This document shows positions 6,860 through 13,307 of a DNA stretch of 24,093 nucleotides, in pieces (position 1 is the stretch's first letter; the number at the start of each line of letters is the position of its first letter). A program made the position numbers and the translations under genes. Source of the stretch: a virus; the IMG/VR virus record IMGVR_UViG_3300021389_000155, positions 1 to 24,093 of that record. One strand, 5' to 3'. The notes under the pieces are model-generated. The model was not told the DNA's origin and made no database searches. It saw only the letters and a program-made list of their open reading frames with translations.

Positions 6860-7729
6860 ATGGCACAAATGCAACTAAAAAAAGTTCGTAAAAGTAAAAA
6901 AGGCGAAACAATTGTAGAAGTTCTTCCTAATAATGTGAAGGATAATCCAAATGAAACAGATGCACAAATTATTGAACGTATGCGTGAACGTTTTCAAATT
7001 TTAGATGACATGACGCAAGCGTCAATTGATGGTGTTGTGCGTGGTATGGTTGTTACAGGACCTCCAGGCGTTGGTAAATCATTTGGTGTTGAACAAGTAT
7101 TAGAAAAGAATAGTTTGTTTGATACACTAGCAGGTAACAAATTACGTTTTGAAGTTATCAAAGGTGCCTCAAGTGCAATTGGTTTGTATAAAGTTTTGTT
7201 TGAAAATGCAGATAAAAATAATGTACTAGTATTAGATGATTGTGATACAGTATTGTATGATGAGACAAGTCTTAACTTACTTAAAGCGGCACTTGATTCT
7301 TGTAAGAAACGTAAACTAAGTTGGAATACAGATAGTGCATTACTAAGACGTGAAGGAATTCCAGATACTTTTGAATTCCAAGGTAGTGTTATATTTATTA
7401 CTAACCTTAAATTTGATAATGTACGTGGTAAGATTAAAGATCACTTAGCGGCTATTATGTCAAGATGTCACTACTTAGATCTTACAATGGATACAATGCG
7501 TGAAAAAGTATTACGTTGTAAGCAGATTGTTGCAGACGGTATGCTTAATGAATATCAGTTTACAGCAGAAGAACAAAACGACTTAATGAATTTCATGTTT
7601 GAGAACAAAGAAAAGATGCGTGAGATTAGTTTGAGAATGGTAACTAAACTTGCAGATCTTAAAAAGAGTTTTGGTGATGAAAAGTGGAAACGAACTGCTG
7701 AAGTCACTTGTATGCGAAGAGCCGCATAA
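6860..7729 (+). CDS. AAA+ ATPase of unknown role
   Basis: A 289-residue P-loop ATPase. Walker A is GPPGVGKS at residues 67-74. Walker B is VLVLDDCD at 122-129. FITN at 179-182 fits sensor 1, and the SRCHYLDL segment starting at 201 holds a plausible arginine finger. A basic N-terminal tail precedes the ATPase core, and a helical C-terminal part contains SLRMVTKLADLKK. It lacks the RFC-type features of clamp loader gp44, and no gp44 or gp62 set surrounds it. It is a single-gene unit with a dyad promoter, CAGGAG ribosome site and strong terminator. A motor or remodelling role on DNA or protein is likely; the substrate is unknown. Confidence 0.88.
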   Translation: MAQMQLKKVRKSKKGETIVEVLPNNVKDNPNETDAQIIERMRERFQILDDMTQASIDGVVRGMVVTGPPGVGKSFGVEQVLEKNSLFDTLAGNKLRFEVIKGASSAIGLYKVLFENADKNNVLVLDDCDTVLYDETSLNLLKAALDSCKKRKLSWNTDSALLRREGIPDTFEFQGSVIFITNLKFDNVRGKIKDHLAAIMSRCHYLDLTMDTMREKVLRCKQIVADGMLNEYQFTAEEQNDLMNFMFENKEKMREISLRMVTKLADLKKSFGDEKWKRTAEVTCMRRAA

Positions 7730-7743
7730 TAAAATTTAAAAAG

Positions 7744-7767
7744 AAAAAGCCCTTCGGGGCTTTTTTT
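7744..7767 (+). terminator. Rho-independent terminator with TTCG loop
   Basis: AAAAAGCCC (7744-7752), loop TTCG, GGGCTTTTTTT (7757-7767). Perfect stem with a stable UUCG tetraloop and T tail. This is the clearest terminator in the window and ends the AAA+ gene. Confidence 0.95.
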
Positions 7768-7771
7768 ATGA

Positions 7772-7780
7772 CATAAATAC
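7772..7780 (+). promoter_or_regulatory. T4-like late promoter
   Basis: CATAAATAC matches the late motif NATAAATAC seen at four other intergenic sites here, close to the T4 late TATAAATA. The next gene starts only 3 bases later. Confidence 0.65.
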
Positions 7781-7783
7781 AAG

Positions 7784-8113
7784 ATGGAATTCGTAATTAA
7801 AGCAATTATAGGCGGGCTAGTTATCGCAGGTGTAGTAACTGCTGCCGAGCGTGGTAATCCAACAATGGGTGCATTAATATTAGGAATACCATTGGGTAGT
7901 GTAATAAGTGTTATCTTTATGCATCTTAGTGGAGTACAACCAGAAGTGTTCGCTCAACTGGCAAAGGAAACAGTTTACTTCGTAGTCGTAAGTTTAGTTT
8001 TCTTTCCTATCTTTGCATACATGGTATTACAGAATGGTTTTTGGATATCATTAGCTGTATCAATTTCATTTACATTATTCTGTCTTTATTTACTTTTAAA
8101 ATATCTGACATAA
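7784..8113 (+). CDS. Small four-helix membrane protein, DUF3147/GlpM-like
   Basis: A 109-residue very hydrophobic protein with four likely membrane helices, at about residues 4-20, 27-46, 63-82 and 86-106. The pattern of a short first helix, a GALILGIPLGSVISVIF second helix, a loop with a Val-Gln-Pro-Glu-Val-Phe segment, then SLVFFPIFAYMVL resembles the DUF3147 (GlpM-like) bacterial inner-membrane family, from memory. Function in that family is unclear. The start lies 3 bases after a late promoter motif and has no Shine-Dalgarno, suggesting a leaderless late transcript. It is a late gene between early-type genes and may be a host-derived acquisition. A holin-like role is possible but not supported by specific sequence. 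Confidence 0.78.
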   Translation: MEFVIKAIIGGLVIAGVVTAAERGNPTMGALILGIPLGSVISVIFMHLSGVQPEVFAQLAKETVYFVVVSLVFFPIFAYMVLQNGFWISLAVSISFTLFCLYLLLKYLT

Positions 8114-8131
8114 TCAAGCGTTCGAGCTTGA
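8114..8131 (+). promoter_or_regulatory. Inverted repeat overlapping the uvsW -35 box
   Basis: TCAAGC (8114-8119) and GCTTGA (8126-8131) form a perfect 6-pair inverted repeat around GTTCGA. It starts right after the stop of the membrane-protein gene and covers the first bases of the uvsW -35 box. It could be a weak terminator or an operator. Confidence 0.35.
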
Positions 8132-8156
8132 CTTATCCTATACAATAGTGTATTAT
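8128..8156 (+). promoter_or_regulatory. Sigma70-type promoter for uvsW
   Basis: TTGACT (8128-8133), 17-base spacer, TATTAT (8151-8156). The uvsW ATG begins 6 bases after the -10 box, the usual position of +1, so the message would be leaderless. Confidence 0.6.
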
Positions 8157-8162
8157 ACTAAT

Positions 8163-9614
8163 ATGAAATGTAAAATTATCTTAAAAGACGAAGTTAACTG
8201 TAAAGTTGAAGGACTTGATGTTAACACTCGTAGGAAATGTGAAAAAGAATTAAAGTTCTTTTTACCATATGCATTTCATGTGCCAGCATACAAGTTAGGC
8301 AGATGGGATGGATGTCAAAGTTACTTTACAGTAGGCGGTGTTACATATACTAACTTACTAGACAAAGTATTACCTATCATAATGGAACAAGGTTATCAAA
8401 TTGATATTGATGATCTAAGAAGCAAGTATGAGTTTGACTTTCCAACTGTAGATGAGACAACATTTCAACATAAGCTCTGGCCAGAAAAACACCAAATGGC
8501 AGGAGAGCCCATTACATTACGTGACTATCAAATTGAGATTGTAAATAAGTTTTTAGAAACACCTCATTGTTTACAAGAAATTGCAACTGGCGCCGGTAAA
8601 ACATTAATTACTGCTGCACTTAGTGAACGTGTAGAAAAATATGGAAGGTCAATAGTTATTGTACCAAACAAAGATTTGGTAAGGCAAACTGCTGATGATT
8701 ATGCAAACTTAGGACTAGACGTTGGAGTTTACTTTGGCGATAAAAAAGAATTAGGACATACCCATACTATATGTACATGGCAAAGTTTAAATAGTATAAG
8801 GAAACGTTTTCGTGATGGGCTTGCTGAGCTTAGTTTACATGACTTCACTGAAAATGTAACTTGTGTTATTGTAGACGAAGTACATCAAGCAAAAGCAGAT
8901 GTACTTAAAGATTTGTTAACAAAAGAGTTTGCACACATTCCACTTCGTTGGGGACTAACAGGAACTATACCAAAAGCAGATCACGAAAAAGTTAGTTTAC
9001 AAGCATGCTTAGGCGAAGTAACTAACAGACTTAGTGCAAGTGAATTACAAGACATGGATGTACTTAGTCAGTGTCATGTTAATGTTGTTCAGTTAAAAGA
9101 GTTTGCAGAGTATAATAATTATCAAAGTGAGCTAACTTATCTTACAACAAATACAGATCGTATGAAACATATAAGTGGATTAATTGATAAGATTGCAGAA
9201 TCGGGTAACACACTTGTATTAGTAGACAGAATTAAAGCAGGTGGATTAATTTGTGATAATTTACCACATGCTAACTTTGTTAGTGGCTCAATGAAGTCAA
9301 CAGATCGTAAAGATCATTATGATGATATTAACGAAGGCACTAATCAAATTGTAGTAGCAACATATGGTGTTGCGGCAGTAGGAATCAATATACCACGCAT
9401 CTTTAATTTGGTACTCATAGAACCAGGTAAAAGTTTTGTTAGAGTAATTCAAAGTATTGGTCGTGGAATACGTAAAGCAGAAGACAAAGACAATGTTCAA
9501 ATATGGGACATTACAAGTTCAGCAAAATTTAGTAAAAGACACTTAACACAACGTAAGAAATTTTATAAAGAAGCGAACTATCCATTTACTATAGAAAAAG
9601 TGGATTGGCAATAA
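8163..9614 (+). CDS. uvsW: DNA helicase/annealing ATPase UvsW
   Basis: A 483-residue superfamily 2 helicase. T4 UvsW unwinds branched DNA and R-loops, anneals strands and restarts forks. Motif I is ATGAGKT at residues 141-147, motif II DEVH at 238-241, motif III GLTGT at 264-268, and motif VI QSIGRGIR at 430-437. The N-terminal 90 residues, with the YKLGRWDG segment, match the small N-terminal domain of UvsW. I start it at the ATG at 8163; a GTG at 8148 is in frame but overlaps the spacer and -10 of the promoter. No Shine-Dalgarno is present. It heads a cluster of closely spaced genes running to 12054. In T4 uvsW and uvsY are close neighbours; here about 4 kb separate them. Confidence 0.92.
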   Translation: MKCKIILKDEVNCKVEGLDVNTRRKCEKELKFFLPYAFHVPAYKLGRWDGCQSYFTVGGVTYTNLLDKVLPIIMEQGYQIDIDDLRSKYEFDFPTVDETTFQHKLWPEKHQMAGEPITLRDYQIEIVNKFLETPHCLQEIATGAGKTLITAALSERVEKYGRSIVIVPNKDLVRQTADDYANLGLDVGVYFGDKKELGHTHTICTWQSLNSIRKRFRDGLAELSLHDFTENVTCVIVDEVHQAKADVLKDLLTKEFAHIPLRWGLTGTIPKADHEKVSLQACLGEVTNRLSASELQDMDVLSQCHVNVVQLKEFAEYNNYQSELTYLTTNTDRMKHISGLIDKIAESGNTLVLVDRIKAGGLICDNLPHANFVSGSMKSTDRKDHYDDINEGTNQIVVATYGVAAVGINIPRIFNLVLIEPGKSFVRVIQSIGRGIRKAEDKDNVQIWDITSSAKFSKRHLTQRKKFYKEANYPFTIEKVDWQ

Positions 9615-9623
9615 GGAAAAAAT

Positions 9624-10124
9624 ATGAAAATATTAACAGTAGAAAACAAGACGTATGAGCTAGATGACATACCAGATACGATAGAAGATTTACGATACAG
9701 CATACTAGATTACAGCAATCCAGGACATATTGATTATTATTTTATTCCATTGGTATTCTTAGAAAGTTTTTATGCGCCTGCGGCAGTTATTCAAATTGGA
9801 CAATATTCAATAACAATGCCATTAGACTGGAGCATAGTAATTTGTGATCCCGAATGTGGTAATCCAGAAGTACTTAGTTTAATGAGCCTAAATGACAGAG
9901 GGTTTAGTGTGTTCGCATTTAATCCATTAACCGGATATACTCCAAAGTATTTAGATGTTAATATTACTAATATCTATACAGATGTAAAATGGTATGCACC
10001 TAAATTAAAGTTTGGACATTTATTAAATGTTCCATTGCATGATGGTGAGAATCCGCCTTGTGTATTATTTGTAAAAGAAGCAAACAAGCTACCAGAAGTA
10101 CTTGACATTAGTGAGCTTTGGTAG
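9624..10124 (+). CDS. Unrecognised 166-residue protein after uvsW
   Basis: A soluble, moderately acidic protein of unknown function, rich in Pro, Tyr and Ile, with predicted mixed alpha/beta structure. Notable segments are the MPLDWSIVICDPECGNPEVL stretch with two cysteines, and a conserved-looking C-terminal end HLLNVPLHDGENPPCVLFV. No catalytic motif is apparent to me. AAGGA at 9613-9617 is a good ribosome site for the ATG at 9624, nine bases after the uvsW stop, so the gene is in the uvsW operon. Confidence 0.85.
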   Translation: MKILTVENKTYELDDIPDTIEDLRYSILDYSNPGHIDYYFIPLVFLESFYAPAAVIQIGQYSITMPLDWSIVICDPECGNPEVLSLMSLNDRGFSVFAFNPLTGYTPKYLDVNITNIYTDVKWYAPKLKFGHLLNVPLHDGENPPCVLFVKEANKLPEVLDISELW

Positions 10125-10130
10125 TACAAT
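10102..10130 (+). promoter_or_regulatory. Possible internal promoter before the 10340 gene
   Basis: TTGACA (10102-10107), 17-base spacer, TACAAT (10125-10130). It lies in the end of a coding region, where Leu-Asp codons often give TTGAC by chance. Its start would fall inside the small gene at 10129, so it could only serve the genes from 10340 on. Confidence 0.3.
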
Positions 10131-10350
10131 GAAAACTAGAATACATGTTAATCAACACGTTATAAAACGCAATAGTAAAACAGGCGAAAGAGAACCTGTG
10201 TTAACATGTAAAACATCTAAGAATAATAACTACGCACACGAAGTTGTTATTAAGGGTGACTCAAAAGTAGTATATAGTCCAGACAAGCCATTATCATGTG
10301 GTGCAAAGGTTTGGATAGAAACGGAAGGAGAAGTAATCATTGTCAAATAA
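10129..10350 (+). CDS. Small basic beta-rich protein, conserved in phages
   Basis: From the ATG at 10129 the protein has 73 residues; an in-frame TTG at 10102 would lie inside the upstream gene and is less likely. The sequence MKTRIHVNQHVIKRNSKTGE, then a CKTSKNNNYAHEVVIKG segment and a DKPLSCGAKVWIETEGEV end, resembles a short protein I recall from many cyanophages and cyanobacteria. It is predicted to be an all-beta fold. Function is unknown. It starts four bases after the upstream stop and overlaps the downstream gene by 11 bases. Confidence 0.8.
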   Translation: MKTRIHVNQHVIKRNSKTGEREPVLTCKTSKNNNYAHEVVIKGDSKVVYSPDKPLSCGAKVWIETEGEVIIVK

Positions 10351-10801
10351 ATTAAACATCAAAGAAGAAATGAGATCTATTGATACTAAAGATAGAGGCT
10401 GGTATGATAGTTTAACTGAAGAAGAAAAGAAAAAAGTAGGCATATGGTTGCTGATGCGTTATACTAGTAGTTGCGGCGATAAGATGTTCAGCGAGCATTA
10501 CTTAGAATGGACCAACGAAGTAGTTAATGTACACTTTAATAAATTGCGTAAACATCCACAATTGCAGTATCAACTGATGCAATTAGTAGGACTAGGAAAA
10601 ACTACATTTCATCCTTGGATAGCACCTGGCAAGGCAATGAAGCAAAGCAAGGTACAAAAGTGGGTTATAGAGAATTACAGTCATTTAAATGATGACGAAG
10701 TAGAAATTTTTATCAGTACTAAAACAAAAGAAGATTTTGTTGAGTTGTTTGAAGAACACGGTATGGATAAAAAACAAATCAAAGAGTTGTTGAAAAAATA
10801 A
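10340..10801 (+). CDS. Unrecognised helical protein, start codon TTG
   Basis: A 153-residue, mainly helical, Lys-rich protein. The preferred start is TTG at 10340, because AAGGAG at 10325-10330 sits nine bases before it; the first ATG (10370) would drop ten residues and has no such site. The middle has HPQLQYQLMQLVGLGKTTFHPWIAPGK, which looks like a P-loop at first sight but lacks the spacing. The C-terminus ends in HGMDKKQIKELLKK. Its size, helical content and Lys-rich end bring to mind the small clamp-loader subunit gp62, but the match is too weak to name it. It is part of the uvsW cluster. Confidence 0.8.
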   Translation: MSNKLNIKEEMRSIDTKDRGWYDSLTEEEKKKVGIWLLMRYTSSCGDKMFSEHYLEWTNEVVNVHFNKLRKHPQLQYQLMQLVGLGKTTFHPWIAPGKAMKQSKVQKWVIENYSHLNDDEVEIFISTKTKEDFVELFEEHGMDKKQIKELLKK

Positions 10802-10802
10802 T

Positions 10803-11474
10803 ATGTACAAATGTCAATACTGTGGTAAATCTTTTAAGAAAGAAAACACATTAGCAGTACATCTGTGCGAACAAAAAAGAAGGTTTATGCAAAAAGACGA
10901 GAAGCATGTGCAACTTGGATTTAGAGCATATCAATTATTTTATAAGATAGGAACAAATTCAAAAAATGATAAAACTTACGAAGATTTTGCAAAAAGCCAA
11001 TATTATATTAGTTTTTGCAAGTTTGGTTATTACTGTCGCGACATTGGGATCGATGATGTACCGGGTTATACCACTTGGTTAATAAAGAACAGTGTGCGAC
11101 TTGATATATGGGGCAAGGATAAGCAATTTACAAGATGGATGAAAGAGCGTTTAAAAACTGAATCAGTTGATAGAGGTGTAGAACGCACAATATTATTTTT
11201 ACAAACTTGGGCCGAAGAAAACAATACAACGTACAATAGATATTTTAATGACATTGCACCAAGTTTAGCAGTGTTTCATATTTGCAGTGGAAAAATATCA
11301 CCGTGGGTATTGTTTAACAGCACAGAAGCACAAGGACTAATTGATAGGTTTAATGGCGAACAGTTAAAAATGATAACAGACTATTTAGAAATAGATTACT
11401 GGCAACGTACTATGAGCGTTAACCCACAAGATACTAGGTGGGTAGAAGGAATATTGGAGCAAGCAGGAATATGA
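10803..11474 (+). CDS. Zinc-finger protein of unknown function
   Basis: A 223-residue protein. Residues 4-22 form a C2HC-type zinc finger (Cys4-x2-Cys7-x12-His20-x-Cys22) in MYKCQYCGKSFKKENTLAVH, followed by a basic stretch. The remaining 190 residues are helical and aromatic-rich (many Trp, Tyr and Phe) with no motif I know. The finger suggests nucleic-acid or protein binding. The ATG follows the previous stop by one base, with no clear ribosome site. The stop overlaps the start of the next gene by four bases (ATGA), so this protein and the DnaE-like protein are probably made together and may act together. Confidence 0.83.
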   Translation: MYKCQYCGKSFKKENTLAVHLCEQKRRFMQKDEKHVQLGFRAYQLFYKIGTNSKNDKTYEDFAKSQYYISFCKFGYYCRDIGIDDVPGYTTWLIKNSVRLDIWGKDKQFTRWMKERLKTESVDRGVERTILFLQTWAEENNTTYNRYFNDIAPSLAVFHICSGKISPWVLFNSTEAQGLIDRFNGEQLKMITDYLEIDYWQRTMSVNPQDTRWVEGILEQAGI

Positions 11475-12055
11475 TAGTAAACACAGATATTGATATTGAT
11501 ATTGCTGACAGAGATCAGTTGTTAAAAATAATTAAAGGCACACCAGCAATGATTGCCAGAGACAATAAACAAGTAAAACATAATACAGGTGTGTACTTTC
11601 ATGATATTCCAAGTAATCCATTTAGTGGGCTTAGTACAATAGATCACAAAGAAGCAGAAAAAATGGGCTACTTTAAAATTGATGTTCTTAACGTTAGTTT
11701 GTATAAACATATTAAAACTAAGCAACAATTAGTTGAATTATTAAACAAAGAACCTATGTGGGAATTGTTAGAGCATAAAGAAGTTGTAGAACAATGCTTT
11801 CATATTCACAAGCATTTTGGTATTGTAAGTCAAATGAAACCAACTAGTATTTCTCAACTAGCGGCTGTACTAGCAGTTATACGTCCTGCTAAAAGACATT
11901 TAATAGGTAAGGATTGGGATACAATTAATAAAGATGTATGGGTAAGACCAACTAACGATGATTACTTCTTTAAAAAAGCACACGCCCACGCATATGCAAT
12001 GGCTATTGTATTACAGTTAAATATGCTTGCTATGGGTTTTTCTTTACAAGATTAA
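11471..12055 (+). CDS. Miniature DnaE-like (DNA polymerase III alpha) protein
   Basis: This 194-residue protein reads as a compressed version of the bacterial Pol III alpha catalytic core, which normally sits in a protein of over 1,000 residues. In order: TDIDIDIADRDQLLKII (5-21) matches the DnaE PD-x-D-x-D-F...RD block with the paired catalytic aspartates (D8 and D10); VKHNTGVYF (35-43) matches KHAGGVV; FKIDVLNVSLYK (68-79) matches VKFDFLGLRTL with the third catalytic aspartate (D71) and its lysine (K69); MKPTSISQLAAVLAVIRP (122-139) matches LKPDSFEDLIAVLALYRP; FFKKAHAHAYAMAIVLQLN (166-184) matches FNKSHAVAYALVSYQT. The PHP, most of the fingers, OB-fold and clamp-binding parts are missing. 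GGAG at 11456 supports the ATG; a GTG at 11438 is in frame but less likely. Whether it polymerises DNA is unknown. Confidence 0.65.
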   Translation: MIVNTDIDIDIADRDQLLKIIKGTPAMIARDNKQVKHNTGVYFHDIPSNPFSGLSTIDHKEAEKMGYFKIDVLNVSLYKHIKTKQQLVELLNKEPMWELLEHKEVVEQCFHIHKHFGIVSQMKPTSISQLAAVLAVIRPAKRHLIGKDWDTINKDVWVRPTNDDYFFKKAHAHAYAMAIVLQLNMLAMGFSLQD

Positions 12056-12401
12056 TACTTCTACGTTTGATACGTTTAGTGATACTGTTACTTAATCTAA
12101 CTTCAGGCCCTGCTACTATTTCTAATTGCTTAACATTAAAACTCATTACACAATGAGCAAAGTTCCATCTATTAAGTAATGCAATGTTTATAGGTAATTT
12201 TCTATTTGTTTCCCACCACCATTCTTCGCCTAGTGCTAAAAAATTAACTCTTTCTTTCTTATCATTAAGTCGTTCGTAGATATATACACTAGCAACATGA
12301 CTATCTATATTTTGGACTATGCCAAGATACTCTTTGCCTGCATATTCAATAACGGTTAAGAACGGATACTCGTCTAAAAGCTTCTGGTGTTTTGTTTGCA
12401 T
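12030..12401 (-). CDS. Unrecognised protein, only minus-strand gene
   Basis: A 123-residue basic protein of unknown function. The N-terminal part (MQTKHQKLLDEYPFLTVIEY, then AGKEYLGIVQN) looks like a small beta-barrel binding module; a Trp-rich patch (GEEWWWETNRKLP) follows, then a basic tail with KRIKRR. I recall similar short reverse-strand genes in cyanophage genomes but no function. Its 3' end overlaps the end of the DnaE-like gene by 26 bases in convergent orientation. A late-type motif on the minus strand lies just upstream of its ATG, back to back with the late promoter of the structural gene at 12465. Confidence 0.83.
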   Translation of the reverse strand: MQTKHQKLLDEYPFLTVIEYAGKEYLGIVQNIDSHVASVYIYERLNDKKERVNFLALGEEWWWETNRKLPINIALLNRWNFAHCVMSFNVKQLEIVAGPEVRLSNSITKRIKRRSINLVKKNP

Positions 12402-12407
12402 TACTTT

Positions 12408-12416
12408 TATTTATGC
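12408..12416 (-). promoter_or_regulatory. Late-type promoter for the minus-strand gene
   Basis: On the minus strand the sequence reads GCATAAATA, ending six bases before the ATG. It shares the ATAAATA core of the + strand late motifs but lacks the final C, and forms a divergent pair with the one at 12438. Confidence 0.5.
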
Positions 12417-12437
12417 AGAAAAAATTTGGAAGATTTT

Positions 12438-12446
12438 GATAAATAC
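12438..12446 (+). promoter_or_regulatory. T4-like late promoter
   Basis: GATAAATAC in the short gap between divergent genes, 18 bases before the structural gene ATG, with CAGGAG between. Same motif as at 15729, 18612, 20792 and 7772. Confidence 0.8.
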
Positions 12447-12464
12447 ATTACAGGAGTCTAACAC

Positions 12465-13298
12465 ATGTCAAATTACGGATCAGCATATAATATAAATCAA
12501 GTAGGGGATCTCTACACATTAGAAGATCATGGATCAGCACCAGGACTAGGCAAATATGCTAGTGCTAAAGGTACGTCAGTAAACAGTCCATTAAATTACA
12601 GGTTTTTAAAATTATTTCGTGGTTTTGATTCACAGTTTTTCTTCTTTGTAAAAAATCAAGATAGAAAACCAATAATGCTACAAGGCGTTACAGTTAATGC
12701 ATCTTTTATTGACAGGACAGATAGATCAACAGTTGTAAGTAAAAAAGCTATAGTAAGTGATTACGAAGCAGGTGGTATTAAAGTTGTATTAACAGTAGGT
12801 GAGAGTGCGTTATTCTCGCAAGGCTTATACGATCTTGTGTTTAGTTACACAAACGACAAAGGATTAGTATTACCTCTATTTTGTGACTTAAATATGCGTC
12901 CTAACTTTACAGTAGAATGTTCAGAAGAAGGCGATGCATTACCACTAACTACACAAATAAATGACTCATTTACTTCTCAAGTAGTTGGATCAGATACATA
13001 CTATTATAGCAGTGACTTAAAAGCAACAGGCTATTATAATAAACCAAATGGACTAATTACAATTGCAGTATATGGAACAGGCTATACTGGAAACTTTACA
13101 GTACAAGGTGCTTTAAGTGAAAATCCTACAGAATCAGATTGGTTTGATATCACACTAGGTTCTTATACACAAACATTCTTCCCATATAGTGGGCATACTG
13201 GAATAGATCCGTGGACATTCCGTACAAACGTAAACTTTATTAGAACAAAACACACAACAGCCGCAGGAACACTTGACAAAATCGTAGTTAGAGTGTAA
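12465..13298 (+). CDS. Putative virion structural protein
   Basis: A 277-residue protein, Gly-, Ser-, Thr- and Tyr-rich, with predominantly beta-strand character, no signal peptide and no catalytic motif. It appears to have two beta domains, one ending near PLFCDLNMRPNFTVEC (about 137-152) and one from about 165 containing GNFTVQGALSENPTESDWFD, a pattern common in phage tail, fibre or baseplate proteins that compare and sum contributions. A late promoter 18 bases upstream and CAGGAG support late, high-level expression, fitting a structural role. The end of the gene carries the probable primase promoter. No specific T4 counterpart is recognised. Confidence 0.82.
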   Translation: MSNYGSAYNINQVGDLYTLEDHGSAPGLGKYASAKGTSVNSPLNYRFLKLFRGFDSQFFFFVKNQDRKPIMLQGVTVNASFIDRTDRSTVVSKKAIVSDYEAGGIKVVLTVGESALFSQGLYDLVFSYTNDKGLVLPLFCDLNMRPNFTVECSEEGDALPLTTQINDSFTSQVVGSDTYYYSSDLKATGYYNKPNGLITIAVYGTGYTGNFTVQGALSENPTESDWFDITLGSYTQTFFPYSGHTGIDPWTFRTNVNFIRTKHTTAAGTLDKIVVRV

Positions 13299-13301
13299 TA
13301 T
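13273..13301 (+). promoter_or_regulatory. Sigma70-type promoter for the primase gene
   Basis: TTGACA (13273-13278), 17-base spacer, TAATAT (13296-13301), overlapping the end of the upstream late gene. The primase ATG begins 6 bases after the -10 box, at the expected +1. Confidence 0.5.
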
Positions 13302-13307
13302 ATACAC

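Noticed and set aside
6860-7729. Naming the AAA+ protein clamp-loader gp44
   Set aside because: Walker and sensor motifs are generic, the RFC-type features are not seen, and it is a lone gene under its own promoter.
8148-8162. GTG start five codons upstream for uvsW
   Set aside because: It overlaps the end of the promoter spacer and the -10 box and would be outside the predicted transcript; the ATG at 8163 gives a normal UvsW N-terminus.
10340-10801. Naming this protein clamp-loader subunit gp62
   Set aside because: Size and helical, Lys-rich end are suggestive, but gp44 is not adjacent in the window and no diagnostic residues could be matched.
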